Shown here: in pieces, positions 47,300-59,040 of the stretch
How positions within the stretch are numbered: the stretch's first letter is position 1
Layout of the letters: each line of letters opens with the position of its first letter
Assembly: GCA_038503035.1 (NCBI GenBank)
Contig: JAVSML010025215.1
Location: 633,149-697,148 of the forward strand
Source: Crocodylus rhombifer
Lineage: Eukaryota > Chordata > Crocodylia > Crocodylidae
Direction of reading: 5' to 3'
DNA length: 64,000 bases
The notes under the pieces: generated by a model
Seen by the model: only the letters and a program-made list of their open reading frames with translations
What the model was told of the DNA's origin: nothing
The model's database searches: none
Position numbers and translations under genes: made by a program

Positions 47300-48640
47300 C
47301 CATGTTTAGGTCATGTGCATCAGTTGTGAAAGTCTCTTTGTCTCTCTTCTGCAATTTAGGATTGATCTCAGGGCTGCCCTCAATCCCAAACATGCTGCCT
47401 CTGCACTGAAGACCCTGGGCAGTCTAATCCAACAATCCAGTCTAATTCATCTGATGATCTTCATGTACTGAGAATGAGCCTCCTAAATGCAACCCTATCT
47501 GTAGCTTATTCAGAACTTGCCTAAGACTCTTAGGTTGCAAGCACAGGAGGTTTGCCAGCAACCATCTCCTAATTCCCTACTCTTGACTTGGGGTGATCTG
47601 GGCACTATTTCTTATCCCTACTGTCTATAATTATAGCTAGACAGAAAGAGAAACTGGTAGACTATTTACAGAGTCTTATAAGGGCTCTGACTGAGGAAGC
47701 AGAAGCATGACATAGTGGTTACAAGGTAAAATGCAAAAAAAAGTGTGGTGGTTCATGAAGCTTGGGCTAGCTGAGGGTGACCTCGGGGTTAACCCAAAGT
47801 ATTATTGTACACATCCCATCTGCTTTTCACCAGAAATTCTGTGCTGTACCTGAAAAATTTTACCTCATAAAAGTATTTTTCTAGCCTGGTGTATTCCTAT
47901 GAAAAATGTTGGTTTTAATTAACTGGAATTTTCTGTTGGAAAAACATATTCCTTAAACATTCCTGATTAGCTCTACTTTTACTTGGGCTTTGCTCTTTTT
48001 GTCTTCCAACTCTTCAGGTGTTGACAGAAGTGCCATTTGTCATGTGATCGGCTCCCTTGGGGCGCATCCAGATGAGCACGCATATGCCTCTTGCCCCACC
48101 TCAAATCCCTTTGAGGCAGAGCAAGAGGCACGTGCAGGAATGAAAAAATGTTCCCCGTGCTGCAAACTTGAATATTAGATCCCTGGATATCCAGGGGTCT
48201 AAAAAACCTGCTTCGCAGAAGAGCAGAGCAAAGCACCGTCCCAGACCATGCCTTGAGTGAGCAGGAGTCAGTCATCCAGAAGAGACGCTCTGATTTCAGC
48301 CAGAGCATCTCTTTGGTGCTCCTGCTGCCCCCAGGAGTGCCCCTGGCACTGTCCAAGGTAAGTTGGGAATGGGGGTGGGTGGATATGAGGGGTGGCAGGG
48401 AGTGTGGGGGGGATGTCTCCAGGACTGCGGGGGGCGAGTGGCCTGAGCAGCCTTGGAGGGACCTGGCCCAGACTGGTGCAGCTTGCTAGTCCAGCTTTAC
48501 ACCAGAGCAGGTTGCGCAGCTCCGGGAGGCGTGTGCAGGAGCCATGCCTCTTGGAGCTGTGGGACCAAAGTCGGACTAGAGAGCCACATGGGGCTGGGCC
48601 AGGTCCTGGCCCCCAGGCACAGTGGGGCAGAGGTGGGATG
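47300..48640. other. Non-coding stretch, possible single MITE end
   Basis: A GGGGCGCATCCAGATGAGCACGC block near 48058, and a CCCTGGATATCCAGGG palindrome near 48180, suggest mobile-element DNA. No matching opposite end was found. No gene recognised. Confidence 0.35.
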
Positions 48641-49400
48641 CGGCATGTGGTTGGCCCTGGGGCCCATCTACCGCCCAGGTGGTGACAGGACCCAGTGCAG
48701 TTGTGAGGACTGCATACGGACCCAACCAGGTCCTGGGGCCCCTCTGCTGCCCAGCTGGGCTGGGCCCATGGCAGCAAGATCCAGCATGACATGCGGAGAC
48801 TGCGTGCCAGGCCCAACCAGGTCCTTCTGCCCTTGGGGCTGCTCTACCACCTGGCTGGGCCATTCCTATAGTGACAGGACCTGGTACAGCATGCAGGGAC
48901 CGCATGGAGCCCAGCCGGGTCCTGCTGGTCCTGGGGCTACTTGTGATGCCTGCCTGGCCCAGCCTGCCCCAGCATGCAGGAACTGTGCAGTGCCCAGCTG
49001 GGTCCTCCCAGCCCTGGGCTGCTCGTACTGGGCCAGATGGCACGAGCAGCCCCAGGGCCGGCAAGACCCAGCTGGGCTCTGCACAGTCCCTGTGCACCGC
49101 TCCAGGTCCTGCTGCTATAGAAATGGCCTGGTCAGGCAGCAGAGTGGCCCCGAGGATGGCAGGACCTGGCTGGGCTCAGCACTCGGTTCCCACATGCCAC
49201 GCCAGGTCCTGTCACCATGGGCCCAGCCAGGCTGGGTGACAGAGCAGCCCTAAGGGTGGCAGGACCTGGCTGGGCCTGGCACATGGTGCCTGTGTGCCGT
49301 GCTAGGTCCTCCCACCATGAGATTGGCCAGGCTGGGTGGCAGGAGCAGCTCCAGATCTGGCACAACCTGGCTGGACTCGATGCAGAGTCCCCCTGATGCT
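48640..49400. repeat. GC-rich minisatellite that reverses orientation around a central palindrome
   Basis: Degenerate units of about 100-125 bp (key blocks CCAGGTCCT, GGGGCTGCTC, TGGCTGGGCC, GACAGGACCTGG) run forward to about 49010. After it, the reverse-complement units (CAGGACCTGGCTGGG..., GAGCAGCCC) run to about 49390. The centre is a hairpin with arms 48981-49026 and 49042-49087. Long overlapping frames on both strands (266 codons plus, 173 minus) arise from this repeat and look non-genic. Confidence 0.85.
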
Positions 49401-49596
49401 GCTGTGAAAGGTCAGTTACGGGACCTGGGCAGGGGGGGCTGCCCTCTGTGGTGCTTGGGACTCTGGGTGGGGGGGCTGGGGCACTGTGGGGGATGGGGGA
49501 TGGGGCCCTGGGGGGGGGGCATACCCTGTGAGGGCCAGGGGACACATCCCTCCTGAGGCAGAAAGCCACCTTGGTTTCTCCCCAAATTCTTTGCCC

Positions 49597-50540
49597 TGTG
49601 AAATGAGATTAAAATAGGTCCGTCACAGGATTCACACCTCAGCCTGTCTCTTTTAGGTAACTTGAGCTGGCTGCATTCCTGAGGGATGGGGGAAACCTGC
49701 TCCCTCTGCCTACCTGACTGGTATCAGCTACCTGGGTGAGGGGCATCTACCTGGTGGGCTGGAGTCTGCCCGGTAACTGGTGATGTATTTCAAATTGGTT
49801 GGTGGACAGCCAACCGGAGCTGGCCTCCACTGGACCAGGTGAACGAGGTCACAGGGGCTATATAAGTTAGGACTGCCCAGGAGGAGGGGGCAGCAGCCAT
49901 GCGGGGGTCACAGAGGAGCATAACCATCTAAAATCGGTGCTCTCCCCCAAACTCGCAAGCTAGAAACTGCCTGCCTCCAAAGGGAAACTTCACCAGCCTT
50001 TGGAAGATGCTTGTGAGTAAGCTACTCGAGATCTGGTAGATATCTAGCTGGCAGTAACTCAGATGCATGATCAAAAGGCTACCGCAGCCAGACTGTTTGC
50101 TCTTTAGGATTTCTAGGATATTGCTCAATCTTGTACCCTATTTTCACCCTACCCCTGTAATCAATAAAGTCCCCCTTTGTGACTGGTGTGGGAGACTTGT
50201 TGAGGGGTGGGTCTAAATGATGCCTAAGAGACCCCTTAGGTCTGTGGACTAAGGGAGACTTTACTTTTTGCCCCCTGATTTGGGGAAGTGCCCCAAGTGC
50301 CTGTACTGGGTCAAGTACCCGTAGGCCAGTAGGCCTGTGTTTCCCTAAGGACACAGGGCTGGGAGTGAGTCCATTCTTGGGGTGGTGGTGGCTGTGTTAC
50401 CCCCAGGCTAGCGTATGTGCTCCAGGAAGGGGTCGGGCCAGACATAAGGTGCCCCTAGAGAGGCAGTCAGAGCCTGGAAGGTGGTCAGACGCAGGGAGGC
50501 GGGCAGCTCAACGCAGGAGCGCCCCCTGCTGCCGTGCCAC

Positions 50541-50541
<1 letters not shown>
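49597..50541 (+). repeat. Probable LTR with TATA box and poly(A) signal
   Basis: GCTATATAAGTTAGG (about 49856-49870) is a good TATA box, followed about 300 bp later by AATAAAG (about 50162), a poly(A) signal, the typical order of an LTR promoter and R region. The right edge may be GCCGTGCCACA at 50541. The left edge is uncertain (TGTGAAATG at 49597 or CGTCACAGG near 49621). No target duplication and no internal genes were found. Confidence 0.5.
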
Positions 50542-50574
<33 letters not shown>

Positions 50575-50624
50575 ACTCCCCCCCCCCCCCCCCCCCCCCC
50601 CCCCAAACCCCCCCCCCCCCCCCC
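50542..50624. repeat. Interrupted poly-C tract, 83 bp
   Basis: Thirty-three C's, ACT, twenty-seven C's, AAA, seventeen C's. The complementary strand can form G-quadruplexes and this strand i-motifs. The length may be an assembly artefact. The proline- and glycine-only frames over it are not genes. Confidence 0.95.
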
Positions 50625-50949
50625 ATCACACACCCATCATGTGCAAAGAAAACGGAAAGCACACATCAACATGCATAGGTACTTAGAATTTATTTTATCA
50701 TGATGATAGAGACACGGGTAGGCTTCCAAACTGCTTTCACATGGTAAATATACCAATAAAGCATTGCCCAACTGATTTCTCTAGAGTGGTGTTTTGTTTA
50801 AATTGTGGAAGAACATGGATTTTGGGGGTTTTTAAAAATGGATTTGGGATGCTGCTGCAGTAGTCCAGCTGGCACAAGGGGTAGTGGCTGGGCCCTAGAA
50901 GTTCCTGAGAGCGAGTAACCCTGAGCTGCTTGCCAAGGGAGCTTTTTGT

Positions 50950-51729
50950 ATGGATGGGGCCAGGACAGGGCAGCTTTTAATATTGCTGGGGACAGCACAG
51001 GTGCTGGCCCCAGGCTCTAGCTCCCCCTGGCTGCAGATCTGGGAGGAGCCAGGCAGGTTTATTTTGCCCCAAGTCACACAATTTGCTCCACAACAAAGCG
51101 CATGTCTGAGCACAAGCGCTGAGGCAAAAAGCCCTCGCTCAAATTTCCACCGCTTCTATTTGAGCTGCTGCAAGCGCACATGCTTGCAAGTGTGGACTCT
51201 GGGACACATGCTGGACACATGCTTGCAAGTGTGGAACTCCTGCCAGAACAGCATGGCTGAAGAGCACTTTAAAAGTGTCCAATCATGTGGCAAATTACAT
51301 GAGTGTTCAGATGAAGGCACTCCAAAGTGGAGCACCTTCATTAACTTCTGTATGTCCCTGTGTGTGAGTAGGGCTGAGCTGATGCAGTTTAGCCCTGCCT
51401 CTGTCTACAGGATGGGGGAGAGAGGGAGCTGTGGGCTGGGGTTTGCCCAGCCTGAGCTGGAGCAGAGGTGGGTGAATTGCAGTGCCCCTGAGGCAGGGGG
51501 ATCCAGTCCATCTGCCCCTGCTCCAGCTGAAGCTGAGCAAACCCCAGCCCACAGCTTCCTTCTCCCCCTCCCATCCTGCAGACAGCACGAGCTGGGGGGG
51601 GAGGCAGGGCTGGGGGACACATTCTGCATTTCCTTAGGTGGGCAAAACTCCTGTTTGCTGCAGATAACCTGTGTCTGTCTGCCTAGTGAGCAGTGTGATG
51701 CAGGAGGTAATTATTTCACTTTATCTTAA
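50950..51729 (+). other. 259-codon open frame over a GC-rich hairpin, coding status doubtful
   Basis: The frame is open for 259 codons from an ATG at 50950, which is long for this window. I recognise no domain; the product is serine- and cysteine-rich with no obvious signal peptide or membrane helix. About a third of it lies over a large inverted repeat (arms 51401-51470 and 51509-51586), and the antisense strand also carries frames there. The repeat GGACACATGCTTGCAAGTGTGGA-like occurs twice near 51178-51240. I think it is chance coding in repeat DNA; a lineage-specific exon cannot be excluded. Confidence 0.2.
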
Positions 51730-52202
51730 AATGAATTTAATGACAGAAAAAGTGCCAGATAGAAATGTGGAAAAACTCATATTCTTCTTCCATATGTATT
51801 CCGAATTGACATAGGCAGAGGCAGCACAGGGTTATGCATTTTTGCTCCACCCTAGAATATAATATCCAGAAGTTCACTCTCCATGCTCTTTTAATCTTGG
51901 CTGGCATTTTGTGGTATGGACCATTTACTGAGACAAGCTCCTACCTCTGATCCACCAATGATGGTGCTTCCAGTTGCCCACTTGTCAAATTTCCAGGCAG
52001 AGCATTGTTTTATGTTCCCTGATTAGTGCCATTATGTATGATCAGAACACTATAAAGTGCCACTACATACATCTTCCTTTAAATCTCTCCTTAAAAGCCA
52101 TCTATGACGTAGGGCCAGCAAAAAACTTGGCAGTAGTTAGGCAGATGATGTGCTGTGACCATTGCTTATTATACTGTTCAAGACTATTTCCCTATCTTAT
52201 GG

Positions 52203-53000
52203 AATAGGAAATAGGGCTTAGAAGGGATCTTGTAAGGTCATCGACTCCATCCCTCTGTCCCTAAACTATTCCTGACTTGTTCTTAAAAACTTCTAGTGAT
52301 GGGGATTTTCACACCTTCTCAAGGTAATCTATTTCAGTGCTTAACTATCCTTACCGATGAAAAGCGTTTCTTAATAGCTAAACTAAATTTCCCTTGATGC
52401 AATTGAAGGCATTATTACTGTTCTTGCCTTTGGTACACAAGAACAGTTTATAATCATCCTCTTTGCAGTAACCTTTTACATGTCTGAAAGCTGTTATGTC
52501 TCTGCACAGTTGTCTCTTACTTAGACAATGTAGACTTAGTAAGTGTAATTCTTGTATTCTTTCCTCATAGATCTCACTTTCCAGTGCTATCCTCACTTTT
52601 GTTGCTCTCCTCTGGATACTCTACAAAAGAGTCACAAATCTAACTCTAAAAAGTTTTTGTATTGTACACTCCAAAACTGGACACAGAGCTCCAGCTAAGG
52701 CCTTACTGAGTAGAGAGGAAAGATGACTTCACATGTCCTCCATATGACATTCCGGTGTATAAAACCCATGCTGGGATGCGCTTTTTTTCCTCAACAGTAT
52801 GATGTTGCTGACTCTTGTTTAGCTTATGCTCCACCATAAACACCTGATCCTGTTTGCTGAACAGCTGTCTCACAGTTAATGCTCCATCTGTTTGTCATAT
52901 CTATTTGCTGTCTCTTATCTTAAATTTTAGTACGAGCTTTTTAAGTAGGTACCACCTTCTCTCTTACATTGCTGTACCATTCCTATCGCGCTGGAGCCCT
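52203..53000 (-). pseudogene. Old CR1 3' fragment
   Basis: On the minus strand, a segment at about 52700-52640 reads ELCVQFWSVQY, the CR1 ORF2 C-terminal block, with the rest of the tail following to a 3' end at about 52203. Numerous stops and indels show this is ancient, of similar age to the copy at 5.8 kb. The 5' edge is uncertain; homology fades toward 53000. Confidence 0.65.
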
Positions 53001-53479
53001 GGCCTTTTGATGTTACTGTAATATAAAGAATACACAATAAGAATGTGCATCTGCATTTTAAAATGCGTCAGTCACACCATGGACACATTTTAACATGTTA
53101 CAAAAAAAAAAGAAATGTCACTGCTGTTGTTGACAATTGAAGCCAGAGATGTAAAGGTGAATGATTGTAGTATCCCCCCTGAGGCTTCCAGCTCTGCTTG
53201 TCTCTAAATCCCATATTCTGTTATATAAAGTCCATTCTGTCTTTTTGAGCAAATATATAATCAATGCACTGTACTTTACAAACATTAACAGACATTAGAC
53301 TTCAATGGCCCTTACATTTAGCTGAGATGGGGTGAATCAATATCAGTGAGTTGGTATTTGTCACTGAATTGGTAAAGGGAGGAGAAATTAATGGAGTAAA
53401 ATTCTGACATCTTTGGCTTTCGCAGTAAGAATTCAGGTGAACTGAATGTGTTTGTAAGTGTTTACATACAACAAGGCAG

Positions 53480-53780
53480 AGTGTGTGCGTGTGCGCACGC
53501 GCATGTGCCTATGCATATGTGAGCGTGTGTGTGTGTATATACACACATAACACACTTATTTTGCATAGCACATTCACTTGTATAAACATAAATTGTTAAT
53601 TTATGTATATGATATTCCTGTCATTAAAATAATATTGATGATATATGATTTTAAACCATTAATATATATATATATGTGTGTGTGTGTGTACATATACATA
53701 TATGGATTTCATATAGACAGGGGATTTCCCCATACACATACTGTGTATGTGTGTAATGTATAACATATATATAGAATTAC
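53480..53780. repeat. TG/TA microsatellite region
   Basis: GTGTGTGCGTGTGCGCACGCGCATGTG at about 53480 and (TA)n(TG)n at about 53660-53690 form an alternating purine-pyrimidine region. The short frame over it is a repeat artefact. Confidence 0.8.
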
Positions 53781-53978
53781 ATTTGTTTATATTCTTCATA
53801 CATTGTATTACATGCACACAATTACTTACAATAAAGTGATAAAAAATATATATAGGCTGTGAAAGTGTCAGTGAGTAAGGGAGTAATCTTTATTAACCTG
53901 GTGGAAGTGTAGGCCAATGATACTCTTAGGCCTGCCTAGTGCTGTTGGGTCTGGGCTTTATTTATTTATTTTTTTTAT

Positions 53979-54100
53979 AGATTCATAGATGCTAGGGTCG
54001 GAAGGGACCTCAACTGATCATCGAGTCTGACCCCTTGCCCTGGGCAGGAGAGAGTGCTGGGGTCAGATGACCCCAGCCAGATGTTTATCCAACCTTAAGA
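53979..54100 (-). repeat. CR1 3' end fragment
   Basis: ATTCATAGATGCTAGGGTCGGAAGGGACCTCA...GTGCTGGGGTCAGATGACCCCAGCCAGATG is the same 3' end as the copy at 60074. It is very short, only about 120 bp, and 5'-truncated. Confidence 0.85.
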
Positions 54101-55236
54101 GGTATTGCCTTTTAGGGTCAGTACGTTTTTATGTAAAATATTCTTCCCTTAGAATCAGGCCTGCTGTCTTCACATAGTTTCTGTCTAAATAGTTCAGGAT
54201 GAAGAAAGTCATTAAGTCAATAAACGAGCTCTCATTTGACCTCTTCAGGGGCTAGGTGTTTAAAATACAATGATGATTTTTTTTTTCTCAAAATGTAGAG
54301 CTATGTAAAAATGCTAATAATTAGTAAATGCCATATCTTCATAGGATGAAGTAAAGGATGAAAAGCTGGCTATTTGCCAGTACAAATGTGCTTACCCAAG
54401 GAAACTGTCAACATAGACTGATATTTATAAGAATTTTCAAAGATTTCTGAGGGGTTTTTTTTATTTTGTTTTCTCCCAGGTGCATACAGTGTGTGCATGT
54501 CATTATTATCTTTGGGGAATTCTTCTGTCTTGTGTTGGGCACCTCCTCATTATGCCCTCAACCAATAAGGCTGTAGTTACCACATATCTGTATAAAGCAA
54601 TTTCAGGGAATGTATAGGAGAGATGCCACATACAGTCAGCATCATTAATCCACACCTTTTACTAGGCTTACCTAAGCTTTCCCCCCCGCTACTAGTGAGG
54701 ATTTCATCTCATTCAAGAGAAAGCATTTTAAAACATTTACGTGATCTAATTGGAGGGGAATAAACAATATTTCACTTGATAATATCACAAAGTAGTGTCT
54801 GACTAGCTCTGTTCATTAGGGACTTTACACACAAGCCACTGAAATTAGGGGAGTTCAGTTTGGGGTTTTTTTATCTTCCCCCCCACCCCCCGCCAGGTGG
54901 AGAGGCTTCAGTTCATGCTCTCCACCCTTCAGCACCAGCTGGGAAGCCCCAAGAATGAACTCCCTCTGCTGCCTTTCCCCTCTCTCATTCTGAAAACAGC
55001 GAGCACTGGCAGAGAGCCCTGGTCATTGTTATGGGAACCTGACTGCAGACTCCCAGCCGGCAACTAGATCACCCTTCCCCCTAGAGTCAACAGTGACCTC
55101 CTGTTTGGTCTGGAGTAACATTGTTACTTAGAACATTTTGCAAAAATCATCCTGAGTTAGTTGGGAGCTGTATTTCTGTCTGCACTAGCACTATCAGATA
55201 GATAGTATATGATAGTTCCCCCGACCTAACAGCAAG
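54101..55236. other. Non-coding stretch, nothing recognised
   Basis: AT-rich sequence with C/T-rich patches near 54880 and 54960. No gene or nameable repeat. Confidence 0.45.
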
Positions 55237-55586
55237 GAGGGCACCTATACACAAACAGTGAGGCTGCTCCAATGCACTGTAATTACTGCACATTGGATCA
55301 GACTTGATTAATTGAGTCTGCTGCAACGTGGTAATTACCACACTCCAGCAGCCTCCAGTGTCTCATGTATCAGCATCCCTGCACTGTAAAATAGTAGCGG
55401 AGCACTTTAACTAAACCTTATTCAACAAGCTTTAGTTAAAGTACCCCCACCACCATTTTGAAGTGCAGGGACACTGATACACAAGACTCTCCAGGTGCTT
55501 TAATTAAAGCGGCTCTCGGAGAAGCTATAATTAAAGCGTCCCCCCTCCCTCCCCTCCACTCCTGCAGCATGCGTATAAACGCCTGG
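55237..55586. mobile_element. Probable MITE, about 350 bp
   Basis: The left end GGGCACCTATACACAAAC is roughly inverted at the right (opposite strand CAGGCGTTTATACGCA). Inside are palindromic TTTAATTAAAG, AACTAAA/TTTAGTT and TGTATCAGCATCCCTGCACT...AGTGCAGGGACACTGATACA blocks in opposite orientation. No target duplication identified. Confidence 0.55.
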
Positions 55587-55589
55587 AGA

Positions 55590-57480
55590 GAATAGATGTG
55601 GAACTCCCCAGTGCTAGCAGCTGGGATGGGAGTACCTGTTTTCTGTGAATTGTGTAGTTCTCACGATTTCAGGTTAAGTTAAATTGAAGAAATCTCTCAG
55701 AAATGATGGGTGGGTGGATGGATGGAGGACATCTCCCTAAGCTTCAAAATTTCAGCAAAAAACAATATAAATGATATATTTTTTTAAACATAATAAATTT
55801 TAAGATAATCCCATGAATTTGTGGTATAGAAGTCATGATTTTTTTAATTTTAAGGGTTCTTGAAACTGCATATACAATGTCTTGCTTTAAAATTAGAAAA
55901 CAAAATGTACAAGCTATGTTCTGTACTCTTAATGGGGACCAAGGCTAATGCCTTCAAGGTATAATTAACGCACCATATAAATGTTATACATTTAAGCCTC
56001 ATAGACTATCATGATACTTGGCACAGGCCCAAAACAAATTTACACACATACACAAGTATCAAGAATTCTTGTCATAGTAAAATTAAGCATTATAGGTACC
56101 TTGATGTGATAAAGAAAAGTGATCTGAAGTCTTACTGTTGTTAGTGGTGTTCTTGCTCTTCTTTCTCTTCCAGTAGGAGCATAATTTGCCTTTCACTTTC
56201 TTATTAGCATTTTATGTTCAAATGTATGGAGAGATCTTAAACGAGACATTCTCTTGTCTACAGCTATATTTTCTTTGGGCTGATTCCATGAGTTATGTTC
56301 TTGCTGCATGTAGTAATCTAGTTTAGTAGAACCTGCTTGCTGTTGTTTTAATCAACAGTAGAATATTATATATTGAAATACTATTTAAAAATGGTTTGCA
56401 AATCATTTTGTGTGCTGTAGCAGTCCTTATTTAAATTAGGAATCTCTCTGGATACTTAAAGGCCTTTTTAACATGGACTGGGTCTGTACGCCACAACTTG
56501 GCTTTAATCTCTAGGCCATTTATTTCTATTGTCAGTTTCAGTCAAAATATGCTGGCTTCCTGGTTCACCTTGGGGAAAGAAGAACTCCTTGAGGTGTTTT
56601 CAGTAAAATATAGTGAGACTATAGCAGCTGGCTGAGTAGAAAATGAAATTAAGCAAATGGACAGAGAGAGTAGGAGGAAATGACTGAAGGAAAAAACACG
56701 GTGAAAAAACAAGGGGAAAGTGTAATGAGAAAAGGGTTGGGAGATGGTGGGAAGGATGGAAGAGCAAGGAGGAAAGCCAAGCAAATTGAGAGCATGAGAC
56801 AGGAAAGAAAAGCAGGTAAGACAGCAGGTGTAGAAGTAAGGAGACATGAGCAGAATCAAAGTCATAAGAAAAACTGAGGAGAAATGGAAGCTGAGGAAAC
56901 AAGAGTCAAATTCAAAATAGGGGAAAAAATGAAACAAATGGCACAGGACAGAGAAAAAGAACTTGTGAAAAGTGGATATAAGCTGGACAGACACACAATT
57001 TGGTCCCAAACTCTGCATCCCTGAGGTCAATGAAAGTTTTTCAGTCAACTTCAGTGGGAGCAGGACTGACCTATGGGAAAGAGAATGATAGGATTTTGTG
57101 TGGCTCAGCATGGGCTAGGCTAGAGTTTGGGAAACTGGGTTCAGAGGTAAATTAGGATAGTGCAGATTTCACATGTTGTGAACAGTATAGTATACACACA
57201 AATTAGAAAACAGGCTGCTTCCAGCAATGATGTATCCCAGAACCAAAATCTAGTGCAAGTTTATAGGATTAAAGTCCAGTTGTCAGCTCTCTTCCTGGTC
57301 TGGATCTTGTGTTCCGAATTTCACCTGTTTCTACTACTGTAAATTTTAAAAATACAGTGAGTTCTCAAACTCAGTACAGGAGGGAGGTGATCAGAGTGAA
57401 TATAAAAGATTCATATTAGTTCATAACAGCAACCAGAGCTTCATATCTTTCCAAAAAATCTCATCATCCTCACTGTTAGT
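55590..57480. other. Non-coding stretch with GA-rich tract
   Basis: A purine-rich tract runs from about 56630 to 56960. It opens a 189-codon frame on the opposite strand (57111-56542) whose serine/phenylalanine/leucine composition simply mirrors the tract. No gene recognised elsewhere. Confidence 0.5.
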
Positions 57481-57481
57481 G

Positions 57482-59040
57482 ACCCTTGCAGTCAAGGATG
57501 ATTGTTTTCCATGATTGCTTTAAATGTGAGTTTGAAGATGGCTGACAAGGCCAACCTGGGATCAACAGGTTCTATTACAACTTGGGCACATGTTTCTGTG
57601 CAGAGTGGATGGCTCTGGTTTCTTAATTCAATCCACTACACATTGTTTCTGCTGCTCCCACTTTTCTGCCTCCTGTTGTCATTGTGAGGTTTCAAAGTAC
57701 TGAGATCCTTGCAGCAATCTCTTCCTCTATTTGGGACAGTCCTAGGTGATACTCTCTCACAAGTTGATGACAATGTTGCATTTTTTTTCAAGTTGATCTT
57801 AAAGATATCCTTAAAGTGCTTTCTCTGCTCTCCTCTTAAGCAGCATACATCATGACAGAGCTCAGAGAATGAAACTTGCTTTGGGAGTCTGGAGTCAGAC
57901 ACCTGGATTATGTGGCCAGCCCAGCAAAATTGATTTTGGATAATCATCACCTTGAAGCTTCTGGTGTTTGCTTGCAAGAAGACATTGGTGGGTCTGTCTT
58001 TCCACTGGATGTGAAAATTTTTTTGCAGGCATCATTGATGCTATTTCTCCAATGACTTGAGGTGTCTCCTGTACGTTGTCCATGTCTCATCTCCGTACAG
58101 TATGATAGGAATCATGATTGCTTGATAAACCATGAGCTTGGTTTTGAATCTGATGTGATCTTCAAACACATTTCCTCAGGTGTCCAAAGGCTGCACTTGC
58201 AAATTTGAGGCCATGTTGGACTTGTTCATTTATGTCAGCCTTCTGCTAGAGATGGCTTCTGAGGTATGACAAATACTCAGTGTTTTCCAGAGTCTTACTA
58301 TTAATCTGAATTAGTGGACCTGGTGACTGCTCATTAAGAGTTTGTTGGTGGAGAACCTTTAGGCTTCTAAATGTGAAGTGTGAGTCCCATTTTCTTGTAT
58401 GCCTTGGTAAAGACATTGAAGATAGCCTGAAGATTTGCTTTGGAGTGAGCACCCTCTACACCATCATCATTGAGGTTGGAGTAGTCTTGGCTTTGGTTTG
58501 AAGTCAGCTGAGGTTAAATAGCTTACCATCCATTCAGTAGCTTAGCTCCACTCTGACTGAAAGCTTGTTGGTGGTCAGTTGTACCCTCATGCTGGAGAAT
58601 ATCAAGAAGAGAATTGGAGTGATGATACAGCTTTGTTTAACTCCCAGTCTTAACCTCAAAGGGTTCTGCAATAGATCCATTACTGAGAACCACTGCTGGC
58701 ATACTGTCATGGAGCAGGTGAAGAATGGTGACAAATTTCAGTGGGTATCAATACCTCAGAAGGGTCTTCCACAGGGCTTCTCAGTTGACAGTCGAAGGCT
58801 TTCATGAAGTCAAAGCAGGCCATGTAGAGAGGTTTATGTTGTTCCTGGCATTTGTTCTGCAGCTGGCAAGCAGTGAAGATTGTGTCAGTTGTGCCTCTCA
58901 ATGCCCCTAAACATGCACTGAGATTCTGGGAGGAGATCTTCAGCAAGATGGCTTTCCTCACCTCATCATGGGTTGGTGGGATTCCAAGATCATCTCTGAC
59001 TGGGTGTCATGGGATGCAACTGAGAGCAGTCTCATAAAAA
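57482..59040 (-). pseudogene. Decayed non-CR1 LINE: reverse transcriptase with C-terminal zinc finger
   Basis: Minus-strand blocks in order: LGALRGTTDTIFTACQLQNK (about 58910-58850), FDFMKAFDC (58816-58791, the first RT Asp block), GVKQSCIITPILF (about 58647-58605, usually GVKQGC), RVQLTTNKLS, ENTEYLSYL..SHL (about 58280-58246), AGHIIQVSDSRLPKQ (about 57918-57873), and a terminal CPSCNRTC..SQVGLVSHLQTH at about 57590-57525, a CCHH zinc finger. I recall similar block order in a widespread vertebrate endonuclease-RT family but cannot name the clade. Many stops and frameshifts; the YxDD block is not clear. Confidence 0.75.

Noticed and set aside
48453..49253. 266-codon plus-strand frame (and 173-codon minus frame)
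   Set aside because: Both lie in the inverted GC-rich minisatellite; repeated tryptophan/cysteine/glycine patterns follow the DNA unit, not a protein family.
50365..50703. Proline-run and glycine-run frames
   Set aside because: They translate the poly-C/poly-G tract only.
7513..55586. CRISPR-like array
   Set aside because: Repeated short motifs exist, but there is no regular repeat-spacer spacing, and the DNA is vertebrate.
56542..57111. 189-codon minus-strand frame, serine/phenylalanine-rich
   Set aside because: It is the antisense of a GA-rich tract at about 56630-56960; its composition mirrors that tract, and no domain is visible.
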